Part shown: positions 9,461 through 18,022 of the stretch, one piece after another
Layout of the letters: each line of letters starts with the position of its first letter
How positions within the stretch are numbered: the stretch's first letter is position 1
Assembly (NCBI GenBank): GCA_018267575.1
Contig: JAFDYF010000062.1
Location: 39,327-103,326, forward strand
Direction: 5' to 3'
Length of the DNA: 64,000 bases
DNA from: Bacteroidota bacterium
Lineage (GTDB): Bacteria > Bacteroidota > Bacteroidia > Chitinophagales > Chitinophagaceae
Translations under genes and position numbers: made by a program
Notes under the pieces: model-generated
What the model was told of the DNA's origin: nothing
Seen by the model: only the letters and a program-made list of their open reading frames with translations
Databases searched by the model: none

Positions 9461-9630
9461 AAATCATTACCCTTTTTATAACTGGTTAGTTAAAGTATCC
9501 TCATATTATATTTATCAAATGTAGGGTGAGTGAAGGTCTATCCACTTGCCCTTTCATTGCATAATCGTAATTTCGCAGGTCGATTGTATTGTTGCCAGAA
9601 CCATGGGCTGGCATTAAAAATCTCACATTA

Positions 9631-10827
9631 ATGGAAACGCCGGATTTGCTAGCAAATAAATTCAAAGGATTTCGTGCTTGCGTCATCATCCCTACCTACA
9701 ATAATGAGGAAACATTGGGGAAAGTGATTCGAGATGTGGCAAATTATACCGACGATATTATTGTGGTGAATGATGGCTCCACAGATAATACCAAAAACAT
9801 TATTCAGACATTTCCATTTGTTCAATGTTTGAACCACGATAAAAATAGCGGTAAGGGAAAGGCCATTCGGAACGGTTTCCAGTTCGCTCTTTCCAAAGGC
9901 TATGAATTTGCCATTACCATAGACTCCGACGGACAGCATTTTGCCAAGGACCTGCCCAAATTTATTGAGGCATTGGAAAATAATCAGAACGCCATCATTA
10001 TTGGTGAGCGTGACCTAAACCAGGCTTCTGTGCCGGGTAAAAGTAGTTTTGGCAACAAATTTTCCAATTTTTGGTTCAAGGTTGAAACCGGCATCACCGT
10101 TGAAGATACTCAATCCGGCTTTCGGCTTTACCCTTTGTTACCGCTCAAAGACATCCAGTTCCGTACTGTAAAATATGAGTTCGAGATCGAAGTGCTGGTA
10201 CGAGCCGCATGGAGGGGCGTAAATATTAAACCTGTACCGGTATCGGTTTATTATCCGCCCAAAGAAGAACGCATCTCCCATTTCAGGCCATTCAAGGATA
10301 CAGTAAGAATCAGTATATTGAACAGTTTATTGGTATTGATCACTTTTTTCTATATCCGGCCCAGAAATTTTTTTAGATTAATCAGCGACAAAGAAAAAGG
10401 AAGGGCATATGTAAGTAAATATCTATTACAAAGCAGCCAACCCAACCATATCAAAGCGATATCAGTAGGGTTTGGTGTATTTATGGGCATTGTACCCATT
10501 TGGGGCTTTCAACTGATTGTAGCCATCTCTTTATCTATTTTATTCAGGTTGAATAAGGCCTTGGTCATACTCGCTGCACATATCAGTTTTGCCCCCTTGA
10601 TACCACTAATTATTTTTCTAAGCTATAGGACTGGGGCTTTATGGATGGCCGAAAGAGCCACGCCCATCAGGTTTAGTTGGCATATTTCGCTTTCAGAGAT
10701 AAAAAGAAATGCCGAACAATACCTGGTAGGGAGCGTTCTCCTTGCGGTTATTGCGGGGGTTTTTAGTGGCTTGATCACTTTGCTGCTTCTGAAATTGTTT
10801 AAAGACAAAAAAAATCCAGCAATTTAA
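9631..10827 (+). CDS. Family 2 glycosyltransferase with C-terminal DUF2062
   Basis: A 398-residue two-part protein. Residues about 15-235 form a GT-A glycosyltransferase: CVIIPTYNNEETL, VVNDGSTDNT, the metal-binding TIDSDGQHF and the dolichyl-phosphate-mannose-synthase-like EDTQSGFR. Residues about 290-395 are a DUF2062 membrane domain (KAISVGFGVFMGIVPIWGFQ followed by hydrophobic helices). The ATG at 9631 is preferred over a TTG 42 bases upstream. It leads the plus-strand run with the acyltransferase fusion 27 bases downstream. GT2-DUF2062 fusions are regular members of flexirubin clusters; the acceptor is unknown. Confidence 0.88.
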   Translation: METPDLLANKFKGFRACVIIPTYNNEETLGKVIRDVANYTDDIIVVNDGSTDNTKNIIQTFPFVQCLNHDKNSGKGKAIRNGFQFALSKGYEFAITIDSDGQHFAKDLPKFIEALENNQNAIIIGERDLNQASVPGKSSFGNKFSNFWFKVETGITVEDTQSGFRLYPLLPLKDIQFRTVKYEFEIEVLVRAAWRGVNIKPVPVSVYYPPKEERISHFRPFKDTVRISILNSLLVLITFFYIRPRNFFRLISDKEKGRAYVSKYLLQSSQPNHIKAISVGFGVFMGIVPIWGFQLIVAISLSILFRLNKALVILAAHISFAPLIPLIIFLSYRTGALWMAERATPIRFSWHISLSEIKRNAEQYLVGSVLLAVIAGVFSGLITLLLLKLFKDKKNPAI

Positions 10828-10854
10828 ACAGTATGTTTAGATATTATCGATAAG

Positions 10855-12891
10855 TTGGCAAATAAAACATTCAATATATCTGTCTATTTTTCTACTCACC
10901 GTAAACCGGTAGGGGGAATATTATTCATTGTATTCACCCTGCTGTGCTATTTCGCTTCCCAACTTCAATTCGAAGACAACCCGAATGGTGATTTTCAACA
11001 TTGGGGCCATAGCGGTTCAACCATTTTTATTTCGCTATGCTTGTTCGTATTGCTATACTATGGCCGCATTGAGCTTGCGTTGCTTACGCTTCTACCAGCC
11101 TTTTGCACCATCATCTGTTTGATGGGAGCTTTGGATATTTTAAAATCCCCCATTAGTGAAGGCTCATTTATTTTCGCCTCCATCATTGTTGGAATCGCTA
11201 GTACACTCAGCAGCATGATTATCATGCATGCACAGCTTCAATTATACAAAACGGGAGTAAAAAGATTTTCTTTTAAAAAACCGATGATGGTAAGCTTGGG
11301 CATTGGCATCATCATTTGCTTATGCTTACTTTGTTTTTATACGTATCGGTCTCTAACAACCGTTTTATTACTCGTTACCTGCGGCATACTGGTCGGAAAT
11401 TTTTTATCACATGCGCTCCTCCCCGCCCTCTTTCACTTTTTAATCAGCAACAGAACGGACAGAAAATTATTTCCTTGGACTTTTTCCGGTCTGGCACTAT
11501 CGGCATTTGCATTCGCCTATTTTGTTGTCGCTAGTTTGGTCCTTACTTTGTTGGGGCTGGTTTTTGTGAAACTGAATCCATTTAACAAAGAAAAAGGAAA
11601 ACGGTTTTACCACATTTCTATATCAAAGTTTTGTTGGTCGCTCATGTATATTATGGGAAATGTGAAGAAGCAAATCATCAATCCCCTTCAGGAAGATTTT
11701 TCGAAACCGGCTGTGATTGTTTGTAACCATCAGTCCTTTTTGGATATTCTCAGTACGGTTATGTTATACCCAAAACTGATATTGTTTACCAATCATTGGG
11801 TTTGGAACTCGCCTGTTTTTGGTTTTGTGGTGCGCATGGCCGACTATTATCCGGTAATGCAGGGAGCGGATGGTAGTATCGATCGAGTGAGCGACCGAGT
11901 GAAAAATGGATACTCGGTGGTTGTATTCCCTGAAGGGACAAGATCGGTGGATGGGGCTATAAAGCGTTTTCATAAAGGCGCCTTTTTTCTTGCCGAAAAA
12001 TTGAACTTGGATATATTGCCCATACTGATTCACGGTACAGGCTATACGATGAGCAAAGGTGATTTCCTATTGAAAAATGGTAGCGTCACGTTAACCATTT
12101 TACCAAGAATAAAACCGGATCATTTTAGTTTTGGGATAGGCTATGCCGAAAGGTCAAAATCGATTGGTCGGTATTTTCGTAAGGAATTAGGGAGCATCAA
12201 GCAGCAATTCGAAACTACCAGTTATTTTAGGGAACAGCTTATCTACAACTATATTTACAAAGGGCCTGTGCTGGAATGGTATATGCGCATTAAATTGAAA
12301 CTGGAAAAAAATTATCAGCTTTTTGATGAGTTGCTGCCCAAGACTGGGAATATTCTGGATGCTGGCTGTGGTTATGGGTTCATGAGTTATATGCTTCATT
12401 TTGTATCAACCGAAAGAAAGCTGATAGGCGTTGATTATGATGAAAAAAAAATCAATACCGCCAACCATTGCTTTAGTAGGGATGAAAATATCCATTTCAT
12501 TTCATCAAACCTACTCGATTTCCAATATGGGAAATATGATGGCATCATCCTTTCCGATGTGCTTCATTATCTTCAACCCGAGCAACAAAAGCAAGTCATA
12601 GAAAACTGTTTGGAAAGCCTAAACCTACATGGCATTTTAATCATTCGCGATGGCGACAAGGATTTAAAAGAAAGGCATAAAGGAACTATCATTACTGAAT
12701 TTTTCTCCACCCGGTTCTCCGGTTTCAACAAAACCACAGAAAATGGGTTATCCTTTCTTTCAGGTAGCCTTATACGTGAGATTGCACAGGTTAAAAAAAT
12801 GGGGTTCGAAGAAATTGACCCATCCAAGCTGACATCAAACAAAATATTTGTCATCAAAAAAAATGCAGCCACCGACTATGCAGCAGTATGA
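10855..12891 (+). CDS. Membrane (reduced MMPL-like) / lysophospholipid acyltransferase / SAM methyltransferase fusion
   Basis: A 678-residue fusion. Residues 1-240 are hydrophobic with about seven helices and resemble the ends of an MMPL/RND permease: a first helix plus a C-terminal helix block, with almost no periplasmic domain between. Residues about 280-450 are a PlsC-type acyltransferase with NHQSFLD (His292, Asp297) and FPEGTRS (358-364). Residues about 495-670 are a class I methyltransferase with LDAGCGYG (501-508) and GVDYDEKK. Relatives in flexirubin clusters are trifunctional and far longer, with a full MMPL exporter. The start is TTG at 10855. Probably acylates or methylates a pigment precursor; transport activity looks doubtful. 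Confidence 0.85.
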   Translation: MANKTFNISVYFSTHRKPVGGILFIVFTLLCYFASQLQFEDNPNGDFQHWGHSGSTIFISLCLFVLLYYGRIELALLTLLPAFCTIICLMGALDILKSPISEGSFIFASIIVGIASTLSSMIIMHAQLQLYKTGVKRFSFKKPMMVSLGIGIIICLCLLCFYTYRSLTTVLLLVTCGILVGNFLSHALLPALFHFLISNRTDRKLFPWTFSGLALSAFAFAYFVVASLVLTLLGLVFVKLNPFNKEKGKRFYHISISKFCWSLMYIMGNVKKQIINPLQEDFSKPAVIVCNHQSFLDILSTVMLYPKLILFTNHWVWNSPVFGFVVRMADYYPVMQGADGSIDRVSDRVKNGYSVVVFPEGTRSVDGAIKRFHKGAFFLAEKLNLDILPILIHGTGYTMSKGDFLLKNGSVTLTILPRIKPDHFSFGIGYAERSKSIGRYFRKELGSIKQQFETTSYFREQLIYNYIYKGPVLEWYMRIKLKLEKNYQLFDELLPKTGNILDAGCGYGFMSYMLHFVSTERKLIGVDYDEKKINTANHCFSRDENIHFISSNLLDFQYGKYDGIILSDVLHYLQPEQQKQVIENCLESLNLHGILIIRDGDKDLKERHKGTIITEFFSTRFSGFNKTTENGLSFLSGSLIREIAQVKKMGFEEIDPSKLTSNKIFVIKKNAATDYAAV

Positions 12892-14389
12892 TCTGGTTAT
12901 CATTGGCAGTGGGATGGGCGGTTTGGTTTGTGGCAACCTGCTGAGCCTAGAGGGTCTCCATGTTTGTGTACTTGAAAAAAACAAACAAATCGGTGGATGC
13001 CTTCAGACTTTTGTGCGTGACAAAGTGATTTTCGATTCAGGGGTCCATTATATCGGTGGCTTGGATAAAGGCCAGAACCTTCACCAGATATTCAAATATC
13101 TGGGGTTGATGGAGAAACTGAAATTGGAAAAAATGGATGATTTCGCCTTTGATAAGATCATCATTGGCAATGAAAAAAAAGAATATGTTTTAGCCCAAGG
13201 CTACGAACGTTTTATCAACAGCTTATCTGCAGATTTTCCAGAGGAAGAAGATGCCATCCGCATCTATTGCGAAGCCATGCAAAGCATCTGCCAAAAATTT
13301 CCTTTATACAATTTGAGAAGTGGCGGTACTTATCAGGAAAAACAGGATGTGCTTGCAATAGATACAAAGACCATTATTGAGAAACTTACTAAAAATAAAA
13401 AGCTTCAGGCCGTGTTGGCAGGTAATAACCTACTATATGCAGGAGCGCCGGACAAAACCCCTTTTTATATTCATGCCCTTATATTGAACAGTTATATTGA
13501 AAGCGCTTGGAAATGTGTGGATGGAGGTTCTCAAATCGCAAAAATACTGGCACAAAATATCAGGAAAGATGGAGGCACTGTTTTAACCCATAAAGAAGTA
13601 ACTCGGATGGTGGAGGAAAATGGCAAATTGATATTTGTCGAAACCAAGAATGGGGAAAAATTTCATGCCAAGCATTTTATTTCCAATTTGCATCCCTCCA
13701 AAACCATGGAGATGTTGAAAACCAATCTGGCCAAACCGGCCTATCGCAAGCGTTTGAAAAGTCTTGAAAATGCCATTTCCTGTTTTACCCTGAACATCGT
13801 TCTTAAAAAAAATAGCTTCCCCTATTTCAAACACAATTATTATTGGCACCAAGAAGGAACTGTTTGGGATATGCAAAATTATAATGAGGAAAACTGGCCA
13901 TTGGGCTATGCGCTGTTCACATCCCCGGTCTCCGGATCCAACAGGTACGCCAGTGCCCTTTCCATACTTACTTACATGAGATATGATGAAACGGCAGCTT
14001 GGGAAAAAACATTCAATACCGTTTCCCATGAAAATGAAAGAGGAAAAGATTATGACCATTTCAAAAAATCAAAAGCAGAAATCTTGCTGCGCTTAGTGGA
14101 GCAAAGATTCCCCAATTTGAAAGATTGCATACAATCCTATACCGTGGCCACGCCACTTTCTTATAGAGATTATCTGGGCACGGACGATGGATCGCTCTAT
14201 GGTATCATGAAAGATTATAAAGACCCGATAAAAACCTTGATTGCCCCACAAACCAAAATACCTAACCTTTTTTTAACAGGACAAAACCTGAACTTGCATG
14301 GTATTTTGGGAGCATCCATTACGGCACTGGCCACTTGCAATGCCTTATTGGGAAACGAAAATATCATCGAAAAAATAAACCATGTTTAG
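12863..14389 (+). CDS. Phytoene-desaturase-like NAD(P)/FAD-dependent oxidoreductase
   Basis: A 508-residue flavoprotein with DLVIIGSGMGGLVCGNLLS, GGCLQTF and VIFDSGVHYIGG near the N-terminus and the C-terminal NLFLTGQNLNLHGILG, the pattern of CrtI/carotenoid-isomerase-type enzymes. The ATG at 12863 overlaps the preceding methyltransferase fusion by 29 bases; an ATG at 12878 is a fair alternative. The next gene overlaps its end by 8 bases, so these genes are one translationally coupled operon. It probably acts on a polyene chain as desaturase or isomerase, complementing the enzyme at 7686-9410. Confidence 0.88.
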   Translation: MQPPTMQQYDLVIIGSGMGGLVCGNLLSLEGLHVCVLEKNKQIGGCLQTFVRDKVIFDSGVHYIGGLDKGQNLHQIFKYLGLMEKLKLEKMDDFAFDKIIIGNEKKEYVLAQGYERFINSLSADFPEEEDAIRIYCEAMQSICQKFPLYNLRSGGTYQEKQDVLAIDTKTIIEKLTKNKKLQAVLAGNNLLYAGAPDKTPFYIHALILNSYIESAWKCVDGGSQIAKILAQNIRKDGGTVLTHKEVTRMVEENGKLIFVETKNGEKFHAKHFISNLHPSKTMEMLKTNLAKPAYRKRLKSLENAISCFTLNIVLKKNSFPYFKHNYYWHQEGTVWDMQNYNEENWPLGYALFTSPVSGSNRYASALSILTYMRYDETAAWEKTFNTVSHENERGKDYDHFKKSKAEILLRLVEQRFPNLKDCIQSYTVATPLSYRDYLGTDDGSLYGIMKDYKDPIKTLIAPQTKIPNLFLTGQNLNLHGILGASITALATCNALLGNENIIEKINHV

Positions 14390-16052
14390 AAGAAAGAAAT
14401 TCTGGAAACGTGTTCTCTATACGATCGCCGCTTTTTTTGCGCTGCTATTGATACTCTTTATCTATCTGGTAATCGTATCCAAAACAAATCCGCCAAAAGT
14501 CGCGGACATGAGCAGCTTGCAATGGCAACGCACAGAACAAAGTCCGGGCTTCTATACACTAAAAAATAGCTGGTTCAGAAAAAGCAAGAGTGGGCTATAT
14601 GAATTGTATGTAGAGGGCAAACCGTTTGAGCGTGGGGTCGTGAATGGTAAGCTGACGAAAGAGTTGGTACAGCGGCAGGAAGACCATTTCAGCGACCAAA
14701 TCAACAAAATGATCCCTTCGAAATTCTATCTGCATTTTCTAAAATATTTTGTGGGCTGGTTCAATCGAGATCTCGATAAAAACATCACCGATGAGTACAA
14801 AAAGGAAATCTTTGGCATCTCCGAATCCGCATCGGATAAATATGATTATATCGGCACCAATTACCAGCGCATCCTCAACTACCATGCGGCGCATGATATC
14901 GGTCATGCACTGCAAAGCATGGCCTTGGTGGGCTGCACTTCCTTTGGTACCTGGGATGAAAAATCGAAGGATGGTGAAATGATCATTGGTCGCAATTTCG
15001 ATTTTTATGTGGGTGACAAATTTGCGGAAGATAAAATTGTGGCCTTCTATAACCCCGCCGATGGATATAAGTTCATGTCGGTTACTTGGGGTGGTTTTAT
15101 CGGGGCTGTTTCTGGCATGAACGAAAAAGGTCTTACAGTGACCATCAACGCGGATAAAACAAAAATCCCTACTGGCTCTGCCACCCCTGTTTCTTTGGTA
15201 TCAAGAGAAATCCTACAATATGCACAGAACATTCAGGAAGCCTATGCCATTGCAAAAAAAAGAAAAATGTTTGTTTCAGAATCTTTTCTGGTCGGCTCTG
15301 CGGAAGACAATAAAGCAGTGATCATTGAAAAAACACCCGACACGTTGGACATGTATGACCCAAAAAAGGATTTCATTGTTTGCACCAATCATTTTCAAGG
15401 TAAGCTACTTGCCCAAACCAAATCAAATAAAGAACAATTAGAAGAAAGTGCCTCCCCTTATCGATATGAGCGGTTGATGGAACTATTGGATTCAAACGGA
15501 CAGAACACGGTACAAAAAACGGTGAACATATTAAGAGATCGACGAGGCCTGCACAATGAAAATATTGGCATGGGAAACGAAAAGGCAATCAACCAATTGA
15601 TAGCGCACCACTCCATCGTGTTTGAACCTAAAAAAAGATTGGTATGGGTGTCAACAGCACCATGGCAATTGGGCCAATTTGTGGCTTATGACCTAAATAA
15701 GGTTTTTGCACTTAAAGGCATGAAACAAGACCGGGAAATTATAGATTCTAATCTCAGTATTGCAGCCGATAGTTTTCTCCTCTCCCCAGATTACAAAAAA
15801 TTTATTGCCTATCGCGAAATGAAACAACGCATGGCAGATGGTCAATCTATCGACCCGGATAGTTTGATTGATGACAACCCTGAGTTTTATCATGCTTATG
15901 TACTTGCAGGCGATTATGTTTTTAAGAAAAAAGAATTTGCCAAGGCCATCCAATACTATCAGAAAGCATTGACCAAGGTAATAGCTACAAAAAAAGAAGA
16001 AGATTATATTCATAAGCAGATAGGAATCTGTAATAAAAAAATGAAGAACTGA
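14382..16052 (+). CDS. C45-family autoproteolytic acyltransferase/hydrolase (Ntn fold)
   Basis: A 556-residue protein with an N-terminal membrane anchor (about residues 10-33) and a C45/acyl-CoA:6-aminopenicillanate-acyltransferase-like Ntn-hydrolase domain. Cys185 in LVGCTSFG is the likely nucleophile exposed by self-cleavage after Gly184. GRNFDFY and the SGMNEKGLTVTINA strand support the fold. The last 50 residues (YVLAGDYVFKKKEFAKAIQYYQKAL) look like one TPR repeat. The family cleaves or forms amide or ester bonds; in this cluster joining polyene acid and resorcinol, or releasing a lipid, are candidate roles. It overlaps the upstream oxidoreductase by 8 bases. Confidence 0.85.
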   Translation: MFRRKKFWKRVLYTIAAFFALLLILFIYLVIVSKTNPPKVADMSSLQWQRTEQSPGFYTLKNSWFRKSKSGLYELYVEGKPFERGVVNGKLTKELVQRQEDHFSDQINKMIPSKFYLHFLKYFVGWFNRDLDKNITDEYKKEIFGISESASDKYDYIGTNYQRILNYHAAHDIGHALQSMALVGCTSFGTWDEKSKDGEMIIGRNFDFYVGDKFAEDKIVAFYNPADGYKFMSVTWGGFIGAVSGMNEKGLTVTINADKTKIPTGSATPVSLVSREILQYAQNIQEAYAIAKKRKMFVSESFLVGSAEDNKAVIIEKTPDTLDMYDPKKDFIVCTNHFQGKLLAQTKSNKEQLEESASPYRYERLMELLDSNGQNTVQKTVNILRDRRGLHNENIGMGNEKAINQLIAHHSIVFEPKKRLVWVSTAPWQLGQFVAYDLNKVFALKGMKQDREIIDSNLSIAADSFLLSPDYKKFIAYREMKQRMADGQSIDPDSLIDDNPEFYHAYVLAGDYVFKKKEFAKAIQYYQKALTKVIATKKEEDYIHKQIGICNKKMKN

Positions 16053-16069
16053 CTATTGAAAAGACTATT

Positions 16070-16444
16070 ATGGTGATAGGCTTAGGCATTGATATGATAG
16101 AGGTGGATCGGATAGCATCCAAAATCAGCAAGGAACAGGGCTTCAGGGAAGCCGTGTTCACCAAAAATGAAATTGAATATTGCGAACCCAAGCCCAATCG
16201 GTTTGAGCATTATGCAGCCCGCTTTGCCGCAAAAGAGGCTTTCTTAAAAGCAGTGGGAACAGGTTGGGTAAAGGGAATTGCATTCAATGAAATCGAAATC
16301 ATCAACGACCTAAAAGGCAAGCCTTCCTTGCATTTGCTGGGGGAAACAAAAAAAACATTTGAGGGTTCTGCGTCCAAAACCATTTCTGTTTCTCTCACCC
16401 ATCTCAAAACAATCGCCTCGGCTGTGGTCGTTATTGAAAACTAA
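16070..16444 (+). CDS. acpS: Holo-[acyl-carrier-protein] synthase
   Basis: A 124-residue AcpS-type phosphopantetheinyl transferase that moves 4'-phosphopantetheine from CoA to the serine of ACPs. The diagnostic GIDMIEVDRI (Asp8) and RFAAKEAFLKA (Glu56) metal-binding motifs are intact, and the length is normal for the family. It lies 17 bases after the C45 hydrolase in the pigment operon. It may be a dedicated enzyme for the three cluster ACPs or the only genomic AcpS; this window cannot tell. Confidence 0.94.
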   Translation: MVIGLGIDMIEVDRIASKISKEQGFREAVFTKNEIEYCEPKPNRFEHYAARFAAKEAFLKAVGTGWVKGIAFNEIEIINDLKGKPSLHLLGETKKTFEGSASKTISVSLTHLKTIASAVVVIEN

Positions 16445-16642
16445 CTTTTATATTTGACTTGACGATACTCGTTTCCATTGGTGAATCCTGAAAATGGTAA
16501 AATGAACCGGAAACGAAATAACTAATTGATCGATTCTGAAAATGTCCAATAGATTTCCAATGATTGCAGAACTTATTTGATCGACAATCAAAGGAATATA
16601 AAGTGAAGAAATGGAATGGATCGGTTTCAAAAATAATCAGGA

Positions 16643-17938
16643 ATGGAATATCAAAAAGCCTCCTCTTTTTATACGGCTGTTGAAATAAAAAAACTTCAGG
16701 AAAAAAAGCTGAAGGATTTACTTTACTATTTAGCTCAACACTCCCCTTTCTATAAAGAACTTTTTTCAGCCCATTCCATTGATATTTCTAATATTAATTC
16801 GCTGGAAGATTTGCGCCGCATCCCAACCACGAATAAAGAAAGTCTGCAAATCCGAAACAACGATTTTTTATGTGTGGACAAAGTTAACATCATTGAGTAC
16901 ACCTCCACTTCCGGTACATTGGGTAGCCCGGTTACCATTGCCCTTACCGAAAACGACTTGAATCGTCTTGCTGAGAACGAATACAGTTCATTCGTTTGTG
17001 CCGATGGCCGACCTACGGATATTTATCAATTGATGCTGACACTTGACAGGCAGTTTATGGCTGGGATGGCCTATTATTCAGGCATCAGAAAATTAGGGGC
17101 GGGCATTATCCGATTGGGACCCGGTGTCCCTTCACTCCAATGGGAAACCATCCAACGCATAAAGCCAACAGCTATTGTAGCTGTACCTTCCTTTATCCTC
17201 AAACTCATTCAATATGCCAAAGAACATGCGATTGATATCAATGCTACCTCTGTTAAAAAGGCCATTTGCATTGGCGAAAACATTCGGAATACCGATTTTT
17301 CATTAAATATTTTAGGTAAGAAAATTACGGAAGCCTGGAACATCCAACTCTTTTCAACCTACGCTTCAACTGAAATGCAAACAGCGTTTACTGAATGCCG
17401 TGAAGGCAAAGGCGGCCACTTGAACCCTGATTTATTAATATTGGAATTATTAGGCGAAGATGACCAACCAGTAAAACCCGGCGAGCCGGGAGAAGTCACC
17501 ATCAGCACATTGGGGGTTGAGGGCATGCCCCTGCTCCGATACCGTACTGGCGATATCTGTATATATAATGATAGTCCCTGCGCCTGTGGCAGGCATAGCT
17601 TGAGGTTATCGCCCGTGGTGGGCAGAAAAAAACAAATGATCAAGTTCAAAGGCACGACTTTATATCCCCCCGCTTTGTTCGACCTGCTGAACGAGATGGA
17701 AGAGGTAAAGGATTTTGTGGCCGAAGTATATTCCAACGAGATAGGCATGGATGAAGTATTGTTATATTTACTCCCCGCCAACAGTTCGGAAGAATGTGAC
17801 CATAAAATTCGGGCCTATCTACAAGCCAGATTGAGGGTAAGCCCATCTATCAAATATGTTACCCCAGAAGAAATCCTAAAAATGCAGTTCCCCGAATCTG
17901 GCAGGAAAGCAGTCCGTTTTATCGACAAAAGATCCTAG
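16643..17938 (+). CDS. PaaK-like adenylate-forming enzyme (probable 4-coumarate/aryl acid ligase)
   Basis: A 431-residue member of the phenylacetate-CoA ligase group of the ANL superfamily. The nucleotide loop is YTSTSGTLGSPV, the A5-like region is FSTYASTEMQ and the A7-like region is YRTGDICIY. A short C-terminal lid domain carries GRKKQMIKFKGTTLYP. It lies immediately upstream of the ammonia-lyase, so it most likely adenylates 4-coumarate (or a derivative) and passes it to CoA or directly to an ACP. The 198 bases before it hold no gene. Confidence 0.88.
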   Translation: MEYQKASSFYTAVEIKKLQEKKLKDLLYYLAQHSPFYKELFSAHSIDISNINSLEDLRRIPTTNKESLQIRNNDFLCVDKVNIIEYTSTSGTLGSPVTIALTENDLNRLAENEYSSFVCADGRPTDIYQLMLTLDRQFMAGMAYYSGIRKLGAGIIRLGPGVPSLQWETIQRIKPTAIVAVPSFILKLIQYAKEHAIDINATSVKKAICIGENIRNTDFSLNILGKKITEAWNIQLFSTYASTEMQTAFTECREGKGGHLNPDLLILELLGEDDQPVKPGEPGEVTISTLGVEGMPLLRYRTGDICIYNDSPCACGRHSLRLSPVVGRKKQMIKFKGTTLYPPALFDLLNEMEEVKDFVAEVYSNEIGMDEVLLYLLPANSSEECDHKIRAYLQARLRVSPSIKYVTPEEILKMQFPESGRKAVRFIDKRS

Positions 17939-17987
17939 TCCTCTGTTTTAAAAAATCTTCGGCAATCGTAATCTGCCATCTTTGCTA

Positions 17988-17995
17988 TATTTTTG
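17988..17995 (+). promoter_or_regulatory. Possible -7 box for the ammonia-lyase gene
   Basis: TATTTTTG fits TAnnTTTG and lies 27 bases before the ATG at 18023. A TTG codon that could extend the lyase frame begins inside this box, which favours the shorter start. No good -33 TTG is visible. Confidence 0.35.
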
Positions 17996-18022
17996 GGGCG
18001 TATTGAAAATTACAATGTATAC

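Noticed and set aside
9411..9467. Upstream extension of the FAD oxidoreductase frame to 9467.
   Set aside because: It adds 19 residues unrelated to the family start and overlaps a minus-strand TAnnTTTG box; ATG 9410 puts the FAD motif at the usual distance.
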